NCBI RefSeq assembly: GCF_017921815.1
Contig: NZ_JAGEMM010000006.1
Coordinates: forward strand, 124,001 to 188,000
DNA: 64,000 nt
Reading direction: 5' to 3'
DNA from: Microvirga antarctica
GTDB taxonomy: Bacteria > Pseudomonadota > Alphaproteobacteria > Rhizobiales > Beijerinckiaceae
The notes under the pieces are model-generated. The model had not been told where the DNA came from, did no database searches, and saw only the letters and a program-made list of their open reading frames with translations. How positions within the stretch are numbered: the first letter of the stretch is position 1; each line of letters starts with the position of its first letter. Below are positions 1 through 9,667 of the stretch, one piece after another. The position numbers and the translations under genes are program-made.

Positions 1-1
1 C

Positions 2-1204
2 CCCGTGGCGCAGGCACAATACGGCTACGCGCCGCCGCCGCCCTATCCGCAGCAGCAGCCGCAGCGACGCAGCACACGCGGCTATCCGCCCGGCTACTAT
101 CCGGGAATGCTCGTCCAGCCGGCTCCGCAGCCGGGGTTCAGTCTCCGGCGGCTGTTCGGCGTTCAGGACCAGCCGCAGGCGCTGGTGCCGGCTCGTCCGG
201 TGGTTCGCCCGCGCCGCCCGCCGCCTCAGCGCGCGACCATCGTCCGGCAGGAAAAGCCGAAGGCCGATCCGACCACGCAGGTGCTTGTCTTCGGCGACGC
301 GATGGCGGAATTTGCCGGCCAAGGTCTGGCCGATCTCTTCGCCGAAACCGAGGACGTGGCGGTCATTCGCCGCGCGAAGGAGGATGCAGGCCTCGTTGCC
401 ATGGACAGTGGCGAGTGGGGCAAGGCGATCGACAGCGCGCTGGGCTCTTCCAAAAAGACAAACGTCGCGGTTGTCATGCTCGGCACGCAGGACCGCCAGA
501 CTTTGAAGCGCGACAATGACAGCCTCGAGGCCTTCTCGGACCCCTGGCGCATCGCCTATCGGGGCCGTGTGGATGCGGTCATGCGCGCGTTTCGCGAGCG
601 CAACCTCCCGGTCGTCTGGATCGGCCTGCCGCCGGCCAAAAATCCAAAAGTGTCCGAGGATTATCTCAGCCTCAACGAGATCTACCGGGAAAGCGTCGAG
701 CGCAACGGCGGGACTTATGTGGATGTCTGGGCGGGATTTGCCGACGATGAGAACCGCTATGCCGTCACCGGCCCCGATGTGGACGGGCAACCCGCCAAAC
801 TGCGAACCAATGACGGCGCATTCTTCACCAAGGCCGGCTCGCGCAAGATTGCGCATTTCGCCGATACCGATATCAAGCGCCTGATCGAAACGGGACAACC
901 GGCGCCCGCCGTCGTGTCCGTGCCGCCCGCCGATGCGGCGCCGGGTGAGCCCGGCTCGCTGGAGGCGGCCTTGCCCGTGTTGCCCGATGAAGTGGCGCCG
1001 GTTTCGCTGCCGACCAAGCCGTTGATCGGACCTGTTCTGCCGCTCAACCAGGCGGTGGTGACGCCTGGTGGCTCGCTGGTGGCAAGTCCGCCCAAGCTGT
1101 CCGGCGATCAGGCCTATGCGGTGCGTCGCGCGCTGCGTGATGGGATCGCGCCGGTGGCGCGGCCGGGACGGGCGGATGATTTCCGCTGGCCGCCATCGGA
1201 ATGA
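2..1204 (+). CDS. SGNH/GDSL hydrolase-like protein (DUF459), 5' end probably outside the window
   Basis: The first residues visible are P-V-A-Q-A-Q-Y-G-Y. This looks like the end of a signal peptide (AQA before the cut), so the true start probably lies before base 1; the GTG at 5 is only the first start codon in view. Residues 8-80 are rich in Pro, Gln, Tyr and Arg and look disordered. Residues 90-290 form an SGNH-like fold: VLVFGDAMA (block I, Asp in place of the usual Ser), VVMLGTQD (block III-like) and DGAFFTKAGSRKIAHF, where the family's C-terminal catalytic Asp-x-x-His lies. The tail is Pro/Ala-rich. DUF459 proteins are periplasmic and poorly characterised; some act on cell-envelope polysaccharides. 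The family call is sound but the substrate is unknown. The gene converges on gltD with 7 bases between the stops. Confidence 0.75.
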   Translation, partial: PVAQAQYGYAPPPPYPQQQPQRRSTRGYPPGYYPGMLVQPAPQPGFSLRRLFGVQDQPQALVPARPVVRPRRPPPQRATIVRQEKPKADPTTQVLVFGDAMAEFAGQGLADLFAETEDVAVIRRAKEDAGLVAMDSGEWGKAIDSALGSSKKTNVAVVMLGTQDRQTLKRDNDSLEAFSDPWRIAYRGRVDAVMRAFRERNLPVVWIGLPPAKNPKVSEDYLSLNEIYRESVERNGGTYVDVWAGFADDENRYAVTGPDVDGQPAKLRTNDGAFFTKAGSRKIAHFADTDIKRLIETGQPAPAVVSVPPADAAPGEPGSLEAALPVLPDEVAPVSLPTKPLIGPVLPLNQAVVTPGGSLVASPPKLSGDQAYAVRRALRDGIAPVARPGRADDFRWPPSE

Positions 1205-1211
1205 TCCCAGG

Positions 1212-2633
1212 CTAGCGCGGCAGGTCCGTCTCACCCATCAGGAACTTGTCGATGGCATGGGCCGCCTGGCGTCCTTCGCGAATGGCCCAGACCACGAGGG
1301 ACTGGCCCCGCCGCATGTCGCCGGCGACGAAAATCTTGTCGCCCGACGCCCGGTAATCCACGTCGTTGGCCATCACGTTGCCGCGACGATCGAGCGCCAC
1401 GTCCGATTCCTCGACGAGTTTCGTGCGCGACGTGCCGGCAAAGCCGATCGCCAGAAAGACGAGGTCGGCCTTGAGGATGAATTCGCTGCCGGGGATGGGC
1501 TGGCGCGTCTCGTCGACGCGGGCGCACTTGACCCCCGTCACACGGCCCTTCTTGCCCTCGATGCCGAGTGTTGCGGCCTGAAACTCGCGGTCGGCGCCTT
1601 CGGCCTGGCTCGAGGAGGTGCGCATCTTGGTCGGCCAGTAAGGCCAGACCGTGAGCTTGTCCTCGCGCTCAGGCGGACGCGGGCGAATGTCGAGCTGGGT
1701 GACAGACAGCGCGCCCTGGCGAAACGAGGTGCCGACACAATCGGACGCGGTGTCGCCGCCGCCGATCACCACCACGTGCTTGCCAGACGCGAGGATCGGA
1801 ACCTCCGCGACAGTTTCGTGATTCACCCGCTTGTTCGATTGCGTGAGGAACGGCATGGCGAAATGCACGCCTGCGAGATCCTGGCCCGGCAGCTTGGGAT
1901 CGCGCGGATCTTCTGCACCGGCCGCAAAGAGGACCGAGTCGAATTCGTTGTGGAGCGACGCGACGGTCTTGGTGACCCCCACCTCGACATTGCAATGGAA
2001 CACGACGCCTTCGGCCTCCATCTGCTTCACGCGACGGTCGATGTGATGCTTCTCCATCTTGAAGTCGGGAATGCCGTAACGCAGCAACCCGCCGGGCTTT
2101 CCCTCCCGCTCGAAGACATGCACCTCGTGCCCGGCGCGGCCGAGCTGCTGGGCCGCCGCGAGACCTGCGGGACCCGAGCCGATGATCGCGATGCGCTTGC
2201 CGGTGGTGATCGACGAGGGCTCGGGCTTGATCCAGCCCATGTCCCACGCCTTGTCGGCAATGGCCTGCTCGATGGTCTTGATGGCGACGGGCTGGTTCTC
2301 GAGGTTGAGCGTGCAGGCTTCCTCACACGGGGCAGGGCAGATGCGGCCGGTGAATTCGGGAAAGTTGTTCGTCGAGTGCAGGTTGCGCGCCGCATCCTCC
2401 CAGTCGTTCTGGAACACGAGATCGTTCCAGTCCGGAATCTGGTTGTGCACCGGGCAGCCGGTCGGCCCGTGACAGAACGGGATGCCGCAATCCATGCAGC
2501 GCGCCGCCTGCTTCTTCAGGTCGCTCTCGTCGAGCGGCAGGGTGAATTCGCGGAAGTGACGAATGCGCTCGCCGGCGAGCTGATACTTCTGCTCCTGCCG
2601 GTCGTATTCGAGAAAGCCTGTGACCTTGCCCAT
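1212..2633 (-). CDS. gltD: Glutamate synthase [NADPH] small (beta) subunit
   Basis: A 473-residue flavoprotein that takes electrons from NADPH on FAD and passes them through iron-sulfur clusters to the large subunit GltB, to make glutamate from 2-oxoglutarate and glutamine. The N-terminal region has the cysteine groups CMDCGIPFC...GC and CPAPCEEAC that bind two 4Fe-4S clusters. The FAD-binding [10 protein letters not shown] follows near residue 150 and the NADPH-binding [12 protein letters not shown] near residue 290. The start is the ATG at 2633, giving [10 protein letters not shown], the normal start of the family; an open frame runs further upstream but has no family similarity. It lies 20 bases after gltB on the same strand and is surely cotranscribed with it. 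Length is normal. Confidence 0.97.
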   Translation of the reverse strand: MGKVTGFLEYDRQEQKYQLAGERIRHFREFTLPLDESDLKKQAARCMDCGIPFCHGPTGCPVHNQIPDWNDLVFQNDWEDAARNLHSTNNFPEFTGRICPAPCEEACTLNLENQPVAIKTIEQAIADKAWDMGWIKPEPSSITTGKRIAIIGSGPAGLAAAQQLGRAGHEVHVFEREGKPGGLLRYGIPDFKMEKHHIDRRVKQMEAEGVVFHCNVEVGVTKTVASLHNEFDSVLFAAGAEDPRDPKLPGQDLAGVHFAMPFLTQSNKRVNHETVAEVPILASGKHVVVIGGGDTASDCVGTSFRQGALSVTQLDIRPRPPEREDKLTVWPYWPTKMRTSSSQAEGADREFQAATLGIEGKKGRVTGVKCARVDETRQPIPGSEFILKADLVFLAIGFAGTSRTKLVEESDVALDRRGNVMANDVDYRASGDKIFVAGDMRRGQSLVVWAIREGRQAAHAIDKFLMGETDLPR

Positions 2634-2653
2634 GGATCCTGCCCCTTTAGCCC

Positions 2654-5600
2654 TTATTCCGCCGCCTGCTGATGACGCAGCCGATCCATTTCTTGAAGTG
2701 CCTTGCGATACTCGACCGGCATCACCTTCACGAACTTCGTCCGATAGGTCGCCCAATCCTCGAGGATCTGCTTGGCGCGGTCGGAACCCGTATAGGTGGC
2801 ATGGTTGGTGATGAGCTGCATGAGCCGCTCCTCGTCCGAGCCCGACATGTTGGCCAGAATGTCGATGCGGCCCTTGGTTTCCAGATCGCCGCCATGATGA
2901 TGGATGCGGCGCATCAGCTCTTCTTCCTCTTCCACCGGCTCGAGATCGACCATGGAGAGGTTGCAGCGCTTGGCGAAATCGCCGTCCTCATCCAGCACGT
3001 AGGCGATGCCGCCCGACATGCCCGCCGCGAAGTTGCGGCCGGTCTGGCCGAGCACGACCACGAGACCGCCGGTCATGTATTCGCAGCCGTGATCGCCCGT
3101 GCCCTCGACCACCGCGATGGCGCCCGAATTGCGCACAGCGAAGCGTTCGCCCGCAATGCCGCGGAAATAGGCCTCGCCCGCAATGGCGCCGTACATGACC
3201 GTGTTGCCGACGACGATGGAATGCTCCGCCACCGCCTGTGAGCGGTTGGACGGGCTGATGATCAGCTTTCCGCCCGACAGCCCCTTGCCCACATAGTCGT
3301 TCGCCTCGCCCTCGAGAGATAGCGTGACGCCGGCCGCAAGCCACGCGCCGAAGCTCTGGCCGGCCGTGCCGGTGAGGTTCACCGTGATGGTGTCGTCCGG
3401 CAGCCCCTCATGGCCATAGCGCTTGGCGACCTCGCCTGAGAGCATCGCGCCGACGGTGCGATCAGCGTTGCGCACGCTCGCCTCGATCACGACCGGTTCG
3501 CCGGTTTCCAGCGCGTGGGCGGCCTTTGCGATCAACTGACGATCGAGCACATTCGCGATCGGGTGAACCTGATGCTCGCTATGGCGGATCGCCACGTGAG
3601 GCGCTGCCTCCGCACGGTGGAAGATGCGCGAGAAGTCGAGACCTTTCGCCTTCCAGTGATGGATCGCCTCGTTCTTGTCGAGCAGGTCCGATTGTCCGAT
3701 CATCTCGTCGAGCGTCGCAAAGCCCATGGATGCCATGAGTTCGCGCACTTCCTCGGCGACGAAGAAGAAGTAGTTGACGATGTGCTCCGGCAGGCCCTTG
3801 AAGCGCTTGCGCAGCACCGGGTCCTGGGTGGCGACGCCGACCGGGCAGGTGTTGAGATGGCATTTGCGCATCATGATGCAGCCGGCAGCGATCAGCGGCG
3901 CGGTCGAGAAGCCGAACTCGTCCGCCCCGAGCAAGGCTGCAATCACCACGTCACGACCGGTGCGCAGGCCGCCATCGGCCTGAATGGCCACGCGTCCGCG
4001 CAGGCGGTTCAGCACGAGGGTCTGCTGGGTCTCCGCGAGGCCGAGTTCCCACGGCGAGCCCGCATGTTTCAGGGACGTGAGCGGCGAGGCGCCAGTGCCG
4101 CCCTCGAAACCCGAAATCGTGATGTGATCGGCCCGCGCTTTTGCAACGCCTGCCGCCACCGTGCCGACGCCCACTTCCGAGACGAGCTTCACCGAGACGG
4201 CTGCTTCCGGATTGACGTTCTTCAGATCGAAGATGAGCTGTGCCAGGTCCTCGATGGAATAGATGTCGTGGTGCGGCGGCGGCGAGATGAGGCCGACGCC
4301 CGGTGTCGAATGGCGCACGCGGGCGATCTTGGCATCGACCTTGTGGCCCGGCAGCTGGCCGCCCTCGCCAGGCTTTGCCCCTTGCGCGACCTTGATCTGC
4401 ATCATGTCCGCATTGACGAGGTATTCGGTGGTCACGCCGAAGCGGCCGGACGCCACCTGCTTGATGGCCGAGCGCTTGGAGCGGCCATCGCTCAAGGGAC
4501 GGAAGCGGTCGGGCTCCTCGCCACCCTCGCCGGTGTTGGATTTGCCGCCGATGGAGTTCATCGCCAGCGCCAGCGTCTCGTGCGCTTCCCGCGAGATCGA
4601 ACCGAACGACATCGCCCCGGTGGCGAAGCGCTTGACGATGTCCTTGGCGGGCTCGACCGCCTCGAGTGACAGGGGCGCGCGGCCGGAATCCTCCGCCAGC
4701 TTGATCCGGAACATGCCGCGGATGGTCTTGAGGTGGTTCTCCTGCTCGTTCACCAGCCGGGCAAATTCCCGGTAATGATCCTGCGCATTGAGGCGCACGG
4801 CGTGCTGGAGCGTCGCCACCGTATCGGGGTTCCAGGCATGCTCCTCGCCGCGCAGGCGATAGGCGTATTCGCCGCCCACATCGAGGGAATGGCGATAGAT
4901 CGGCGCATCGCCGAACGCATCGCGGTGACGCTGCACGTTCTCGATGGCGACCTCTTCCATGCCGATGCCCTCGATCATCGTCGCGGTGCCGAAGAAGTCG
5001 CGGTTGACGAAGTCCGAGCGCAGGCCGACGGCATCGAAGATCTGCGCGCCGCAATAGGATTGGTAGGTGGAGATGCCCATCTTCGACATCACCTTGAGCA
5101 GACCCTTGTCGATCGCCTTGATGTAGCGCGACACGATCTCGCCCTCATCGACCTCGCTCGGCATCTCGTCCTTCATGGCGAGCAGGGACTCGAACGCCAG
5201 ATAGGGGTTGATGGCCTCGGCGCCGTAGCCGGCAAGGCACGCGAAATGATGGATCTCGCGCGGCTCGCCCGATTCCACCACGAGGCCCACCGAGGTGCGC
5301 AGGCCCTTGCGGATCAGGTAATTGTGCACCGCTGCCGTCGCGAGAAGCGCCGGGATCGGAATGCGATCCGGGCCCACCATGCGGTCCGACAGGATGATGA
5401 TGTTGTAGCCGCCGCGCACGGCCGCCTCGGCGCGGTCGCACAGGCGGTCGAGCGCGCCGTCGAGCGCCGCAGCACCCAGTTCCGACGGGTAGGTGATGTC
5501 GAGGGTCTTGGTGTCGAAGCGGTCCTCGAAATGGCCGATGCAGCGGATCTTTTCCAGGTCTTGGTTGGTCAGGATCGGCTGGCGCACCTCAAGCCGCTTG

Positions 5601-7366
5601 CGGCGCGACGTGCCTTCGAGATCGAGGATGTTGGGACGCGGTCCGATGAACGACACGAGGCTCATGACGAGCTCTTCGCGTATCGGGTCGATCGGCGGGT
5701 TGGTGACCTGCGCGAAGTTCTGCTTGAAATAGGTGTAGAGCAGCTTCGACTTGTCGGACAGGGCCGAGATCGGCGTGTCCGACCCCATCGATCCGACAGC
5801 CTCCTGGCCGGTCACCGCCATGGGCTGCATGAGGATCTTCAGGTCTTCCTGCGTGTAGCCGAAGGCCTGCTGCCGATCGAGCAGGGACACGTCGGTGCGC
5901 GATTCGCGCGCCTGCACCGGCTTGAGGTCTTCCAGCACGATCTGCGTGCGCGCCAGCCACTCCTTGTAGGGATTGGCGTTCGACAATTGCTGCTTGATCT
6001 CGTCGTCCGAGACGATGCGTCCCTCTTCGAGGTCGATGAGCAGCATCTTGCCAGGCTGCAGGCGCCACTTCTCGACGATCGACTCCTCGGGAATCGGCAG
6101 CACGCCCATCTCGGAGGCGAGCACCACGAGGCCGTCATCGGTCACGAGATAGCGCGCCGGCCTCAGGCCGTTGCGATCCAGCGTCGCGCCGATCTGCTTG
6201 CCGTCGGTAAAGCACACGGCGGCCGGGCCGTCCCACGGCTCCATCAAGGCGGCATGGTACTCGTAGAACGCGCGCCGATCCTCCTGCATCGATGGGTTGC
6301 CGGCCCACGCTTCCGGGATGAGCATCATCATCGCGTGGGTCAGCGAGTAGCCGCCGCGCACGAGGAATTCGAGCGCGTTGTCGAAACACGCGGTGTCGGA
6401 CTGGCCCTCGTAGGAAACCGGCCAGATCTTCGAGATGTCGTTCGCGAAGAGATCCGAATCCACCGAGGCCTGCCGGGCCGCCATCCAGTTTACGTTGCCG
6501 CGCAGGGTGTTGATCTCGCCGTTATGGGCGACCATGCGGTAGGGGTGGGCGAGCTGCCAGGTGGGGAAAGTGTTGGTGGCGAAGCGCTGGTGGACGAGCG
6601 CCAGGGCGCTCTCGAACCGCGGGTCCTGCAGATCGAGATAGTATCTGCCGAGTTGGTGGACCAGCACCATGCCCTTGTAGACGATGGTGCGGGAGGACAG
6701 GCAGACCGGGTAATAACCCGACGTGCGCTGGTCCTTCATATCGTAGACAGCGTTGGAAATGACCTTGCGGGCGAGGAAGAGCTTGCGCTCGAAGGCATCC
6801 TCATCGTCGGTGGCCTTGCCCTTGCCGACGAAGATCTGTCGGTGCAGCGGCTCGCTCGCCTTGATGCTGTCGCCGAGATCGCTCGGGTCGACCGGCACGT
6901 CGCGCCAGCCGAGGAACTGCAGGCCCTCATCGGCGATCGCCTTGGTGACGATCTCCTCGACGAGCGCCACGCCTTCGGGATCGCGCGGCATGAAGAGATG
7001 GCCGACCCCGTATTCGCCCGCATCCGGCAGCCAGATGCCGAGCTTGGCGCATTCGGCGGCGAAGAATGTGTGCGGGATCTGCACCAGAATGCCGCAGCCG
7101 TCGCCGCTCTTCGGATCGGCCCCGACCGCGCCGCGATGGTCCATATTCTCAAGGATGGCGAGACCCTGCTCGACGATAGTGTGCGACTTCAGGTTCTTCA
7201 TGTGGGCAATGAAGCCGACACCGCAGGAATCCTTCTCCTGCGCCGGATCGTAGAGACCCTGTTTTTGCGGGAAGCCCGGATCGCGGCCATAGGCCGTCGG
7301 ATTGGCCTTGTCCGCATTCCGCGAGGGGGCTGCGCCGTCCAGGGTCATCATCGCGATCTCGGTCAT
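2654..7366 (-). CDS. gltB: Glutamate synthase [NADPH] large (alpha) subunit
   Basis: About 1570 residues. The N-terminal Ntn-type glutaminase domain begins at the cysteine of [11 protein letters not shown], residue 48 from the chosen start, so residues 1-47 are the propeptide that is cut off to expose the catalytic Cys. The FMN-binding synthase domain follows, with EGGTGASPL, and then the 3Fe-4S cysteines in [12 protein letters not shown]. The C-terminal GXGXG beta-helix domain contains [17 protein letters not shown]. It makes glutamate with GltD in ammonia assimilation. Three in-frame starts are possible: GTG-less ATGs at 7399, 7384 and 7366. An exact 18-bp tandem repeat gives both 7384 and 7366 the same GAGGA site seven to eight bases upstream, while 7399 has none. 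I chose 7366. First gene of gltBD. Confidence 0.96.
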   Translation of the reverse strand: MTEIAMMTLDGAAPSRNADKANPTAYGRDPGFPQKQGLYDPAQEKDSCGVGFIAHMKNLKSHTIVEQGLAILENMDHRGAVGADPKSGDGCGILVQIPHTFFAAECAKLGIWLPDAGEYGVGHLFMPRDPEGVALVEEIVTKAIADEGLQFLGWRDVPVDPSDLGDSIKASEPLHRQIFVGKGKATDDEDAFERKLFLARKVISNAVYDMKDQRTSGYYPVCLSSRTIVYKGMVLVHQLGRYYLDLQDPRFESALALVHQRFATNTFPTWQLAHPYRMVAHNGEINTLRGNVNWMAARQASVDSDLFANDISKIWPVSYEGQSDTACFDNALEFLVRGGYSLTHAMMMLIPEAWAGNPSMQEDRRAFYEYHAALMEPWDGPAAVCFTDGKQIGATLDRNGLRPARYLVTDDGLVVLASEMGVLPIPEESIVEKWRLQPGKMLLIDLEEGRIVSDDEIKQQLSNANPYKEWLARTQIVLEDLKPVQARESRTDVSLLDRQQAFGYTQEDLKILMQPMAVTGQEAVGSMGSDTPISALSDKSKLLYTYFKQNFAQVTNPPIDPIREELVMSLVSFIGPRPNILDLEGTSRRKRLEVRQPILTNQDLEKIRCIGHFEDRFDTKTLDITYPSELGAAALDGALDRLCDRAEAAVRGGYNIIILSDRMVGPDRIPIPALLATAAVHNYLIRKGLRTSVGLVVESGEPREIHHFACLAGYGAEAINPYLAFESLLAMKDEMPSEVDEGEIVSRYIKAIDKGLLKVMSKMGISTYQSYCGAQIFDAVGLRSDFVNRDFFGTATMIEGIGMEEVAIENVQRHRDAFGDAPIYRHSLDVGGEYAYRLRGEEHAWNPDTVATLQHAVRLNAQDHYREFARLVNEQENHLKTIRGMFRIKLAEDSGRAPLSLEAVEPAKDIVKRFATGAMSFGSISREAHETLALAMNSIGGKSNTGEGGEEPDRFRPLSDGRSKRSAIKQVASGRFGVTTEYLVNADMMQIKVAQGAKPGEGGQLPGHKVDAKIARVRHSTPGVGLISPPPHHDIYSIEDLAQLIFDLKNVNPEAAVSVKLVSEVGVGTVAAGVAKARADHITISGFEGGTGASPLTSLKHAGSPWELGLAETQQTLVLNRLRGRVAIQADGGLRTGRDVVIAALLGADEFGFSTAPLIAAGCIMMRKCHLNTCPVGVATQDPVLRKRFKGLPEHIVNYFFFVAEEVRELMASMGFATLDEMIGQSDLLDKNEAIHHWKAKGLDFSRIFHRAEAAPHVAIRHSEHQVHPIANVLDRQLIAKAAHALETGEPVVIEASVRNADRTVGAMLSGEVAKRYGHEGLPDDTITVNLTGTAGQSFGAWLAAGVTLSLEGEANDYVGKGLSGGKLIISPSNRSQAVAEHSIVVGNTVMYGAIAGEAYFRGIAGERFAVRNSGAIAVVEGTGDHGCEYMTGGLVVVLGQTGRNFAAGMSGGIAYVLDEDGDFAKRCNLSMVDLEPVEEEEELMRRIHHHGGDLETKGRIDILANMSGSDEERLMQLITNHATYTGSDRAKQILEDWATYRTKFVKVMPVEYRKALQEMDRLRHQQAAE

Positions 7367-7396
7367 TCCAGGTCCTCGGGTCATTCCAGGTCCTCG
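7361..7396. repeat. Exact 18-bp tandem duplication over the gltB ribosome-binding site and start codon
   Basis: The unit ggtcattccaggtcctcg occurs twice without a break (7361-7378 and 7379-7396). Read on the minus strand, each copy carries GAGGA, a short spacer and ATG-ACC. Because 18 is divisible by three, the two starts are in the same frame and differ only by six extra residues (MTRGPG). Confidence 0.95.
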
Positions 7397-7399
7397 CAT

Positions 7400-7883
7400 C
7401 CGCCCAGGACACGCCAGGCGTGTCGTCAGGCGGCCGTCGGGTCCGGCGGGTGATCGGATCGCTCCGGTCCCGCCGCTTCGTCGCAGGGTGAGGGTCGGGT
7501 CCTGTCAGGTGGCGCCCGCTCCTCGCGGGCTCACCGGGCTGATGTCAGCCGAGATTCGCCCGTTCCGCCCACGTTTTGCGGGCGGCGTTCGTGGTGTCTC
7601 GTTTCGTTCGCGTGTGGCGAAGCATCAACAAAATCCCAAAGGACGAAAAGCGCAAGCGCTCTAGATGGGACAGTATCGCTGTCCTAATCCCCGGCAAATT
7701 GGCAGACTTCCCCGAAGGGCACAAGAGGGTTTAGAAATGTTTTAGACAAAAATTTCGCCTGTGGCTTCCGGATTGCAACAAAGGCATGATTTTGCGAGTC
7801 CCGGCGAAACAGTCCACCAATAGGTCAATGTCCTTGACATGACGCCGCCGGTCGGCAGGCTGCCGCGCCGAAGGAGACGATTC
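7400..7883. other. 484-base intergenic region between divergent gltB and the threonine aldolase gene
   Basis: No gene is supported here; open frames in it lack family similarity and good ribosome-binding sites. It must hold the divergent promoters. Two close inverted repeats stand out: AGCGC-aa-GCGCT at 7649-7660 and GGACAG-tatcg-CTGTCC at 7668-7684. The stretch 7730-7800 is clearly more AT-rich than the rest, as expected of a promoter region. I could not fix a convincing -35/-10 pair. Confidence 0.5.
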
Positions 7884-8960
7884 ATGAATTTCGCCAGCGA
7901 CAACATCGTGGGCGCCAGCAACGCCGTCATGCAGGCTCTGGTGCGGGCCAATGCGGGCGCGATGCCGGCCTATGGACAGGACGCGCTGACCGCTGCGGTC
8001 AAACGCCGCTTTGCCGAGATCTTCGAGCATGACGTCGCGGTCTTCCTCGTGGCCACCGGCACGGCCGCCAATGCGCTGGCGCTGGCCTCGGCGGTGCCGC
8101 CGTGGGGGTTGTGCCTGTGCCACGAGGAAGCCCACGTCATCGACGACGAATGCGGCGCCCCGGAATTCTTCATGCACGGCGCCAAGCTCAAGGGCCTTCC
8201 CGGCGCCGGCGGCAAGCTCACGGCGGAGAGCGTCTCGGCCTGCCTCGACAGCCTGCCGTCCGCCGTCAAGCAGATGCCCCCGAAAGCCCTGTCCATCTCG
8301 CAGGTCACGGAATGCGGGATGATCTACACGCCCGCGGAAATCGGCGCACTCGGCAAGCTCTGCCACGACCGCAGCCTGTTCCTTCACATGGACGGCGCGC
8401 GTTTTGCCAACGCGCTCGTGTCGCTCGGCTGCACGCCGGCGGAGATGACCTGGAAGCAGGGGGTCGACATCCTGTCGTTCGGCGCCACCAAGAACGGCTG
8501 CCTGATGGCCGAGGCCGTCGTGGTGTTCAACCCGCTTCTCGCGGAGGCCTTGGATTACCGCACCAAACGCGCCGGACAGGTGATCTCCAAAGGCCGCCTG
8601 ATCGCGGCGCAATTGGAGGGATATTTCGCCGAGGATCATTGGCTGGCCAACGCGGCGCATGCCAACCGCATGGCACGGCTTCTGGCGGATGGTCTCGTCG
8701 CGGTGCCGGGAACGCGGCTGGCATGGCCGACCGAAGCCAATGAGGTGTTTCCGATCGTGCCGAAGGCCGTGCATCGGGCCTTGCAGGCAGCAGGCGCGCA
8801 TTACCACAGCTGGACGCAGGTGAGCCTGCCGGCCGGCCAGAATGTCGGTCCGGACGAGGAGTTGATCCGGCTGGTGGTCTCGTTCGCCACGGCCGAGGAC
8901 GAGATCCAGAACCTGCTCTCGGTCGCCCGCGCGGCTCAGGCCCGTCTCGCCGCCGAATAA
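7884..8960 (+). CDS. ltaE: Low-specificity L-threonine (L-allo-threonine) aldolase
   Basis: A 358-residue fold-type I PLP enzyme that splits L-threonine or L-allo-threonine into glycine and acetaldehyde. Family signs are the N-terminal MNFASDN, the cofactor region ATGTAANALAL, HMDGARFANAL with the Asp that contacts the PLP ring nitrogen, and SFGATKNG, where Lys203 should form the Schiff base. The ATG at 7884 follows GAAGGAGACGATTC, a strong ribosome-binding site. An upstream in-frame start at 7839 would add 15 basic residues without family support. It is transcribed alone, divergent from gltB and convergent with hsp20. Confidence 0.9.
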   Translation: MNFASDNIVGASNAVMQALVRANAGAMPAYGQDALTAAVKRRFAEIFEHDVAVFLVATGTAANALALASAVPPWGLCLCHEEAHVIDDECGAPEFFMHGAKLKGLPGAGGKLTAESVSACLDSLPSAVKQMPPKALSISQVTECGMIYTPAEIGALGKLCHDRSLFLHMDGARFANALVSLGCTPAEMTWKQGVDILSFGATKNGCLMAEAVVVFNPLLAEALDYRTKRAGQVISKGRLIAAQLEGYFAEDHWLANAAHANRMARLLADGLVAVPGTRLAWPTEANEVFPIVPKAVHRALQAAGAHYHSWTQVSLPAGQNVGPDEELIRLVVSFATAEDEIQNLLSVARAAQARLAAE

Positions 8961-8961
8961 C

Positions 8962-8992
8962 AAAAAGGCGTCCCGGTTTGACCGGGACGCCT
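8962..8992 (-). terminator. Intrinsic terminator between hsp20 and ltaE
   Basis: A 12-bp perfect stem (8966-8977 with 8981-8992) closes a TTG loop. The A-run 8962-8966 becomes a T-run on the minus strand, so it best ends hsp20 transcripts. On the plus strand the hairpin follows the ltaE stop by five bases but lacks a good T-run. Confidence 0.8.
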
Positions 8993-9016
8993 CCTGTCGA
9001 TGGAAACGAACAGCCG

Positions 9017-9478
9017 TTAGGCGGCTTTCTGGGTCTCGATAGCGGTGGCGGATGCGCCGGTCGCGATCGGAATCCGCTTCGGCTTCTTGGCCTCGGGGAT
9101 CTCCCGCACGAGGTCGAGATGGAGCAGGCCGTTCTCGAGGCTGGCACCCGTCACCTGGACGCCATCGGCGATCTGGAAGCGCCGCTCGAAGCTGCGCGCG
9201 GCGATCCCCTGGTGGAGAATCTCGGCCTTGCGGGCTTCCAGCACTTTCTTGTCGCCGCGGACCGTCAGGGTGTTTTCCTTCACCTCGATGGCGAGGTCCT
9301 GGTCGGTGAAGCCGGCAACCGCGACGGTAATGCGATAGGCATTCTCACCGGTGCGTTCGATGTTGTAGGGCGGATAGGTCGGTGCCGCATCGACGCCCGC
9401 CGACTGGTCGAGGAGCGCGAAAAGGCGGTCGAACCCGACCGTGTTGCGGTAAAGGGGAGCAAGATCAAACTGTCGCAT
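9017..9478 (-). CDS. Small heat-shock protein (Hsp20/IbpA family)
   Basis: A 153-residue protein with the alpha-crystallin domain at about residues 40-130: YNIERTGENAYRITVAVAGF, then LTVRGDKK, and near its end GLLHLDLVREIP. It holds unfolding proteins in the cytoplasm during heat stress. The start MRQFDLAPLYRNTVGFDRLF is the usual IbpA-type N-terminus and follows GGAGGATATGCC. The leader of its mRNA looks like a ROSE thermometer, so translation should rise with temperature. It ends at an intrinsic terminator shared with ltaE. The C-terminus has KRIPI, an IXI-like anchor used in oligomer assembly. Confidence 0.93.
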   Translation of the reverse strand: MRQFDLAPLYRNTVGFDRLFALLDQSAGVDAAPTYPPYNIERTGENAYRITVAVAGFTDQDLAIEVKENTLTVRGDKKVLEARKAEILHQGIAARSFERRFQIADGVQVTGASLENGLLHLDLVREIPEAKKPKRIPIATGASATAIETQKAA

Positions 9479-9585
9479 GGCATATCCTCCATTAGAAGCA
9501 ACATGCAGAAAACGGGCCACCACCATGGGCTGGACCGCGGGATGTGCCGCCTTCTGGCCGGCACGGGAATGATCTGGGAATGGCC
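9479..9585 (-). promoter_or_regulatory. ROSE-like RNA thermometer in the hsp20 5' leader
   Basis: Directly before the start codon the transcript can form a hairpin (9480-9506) in which GCAUGUUGC pairs imperfectly with the ribosome-binding stretch GGAGGAUAUGC. UUGCU lies opposite GGAGGA, the mark of ROSE elements known from rhizobial small heat-shock genes. The hairpin is weak, with G-U pairs and a G-G mismatch, as a thermometer needs. The upstream half of the leader has further GC pairing that I did not resolve. Confidence 0.7.
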
Positions 9586-9600
9586 CCGACGGGTGTCAAG
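9570..9600 (-). promoter_or_regulatory. Possible heat-shock (RpoH-type) promoter of hsp20
   Basis: On the minus strand CTTGACA (9594-9600) is followed about 18 bases later by CCCAGAT. The CTTG element fits the alphaproteobacterial RpoH -35 box, but the -10 match is weak. The position would give a leader of about 90 bases, right for a ROSE element. Confidence 0.35.
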
Positions 9601-9667
9601 AGGCGGATAGGCAAACCGCCGAATCCTCCTATAAAGGCCAAGGTTTCCCCACGAGGATGCGCCTGCC

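Noticed and set aside
4733..7453. A 906-codon open frame on the plus strand opposite gltB
   Set aside because: Shadow of gltB in a GC-rich genome; no family similarity and no ribosome-binding site.
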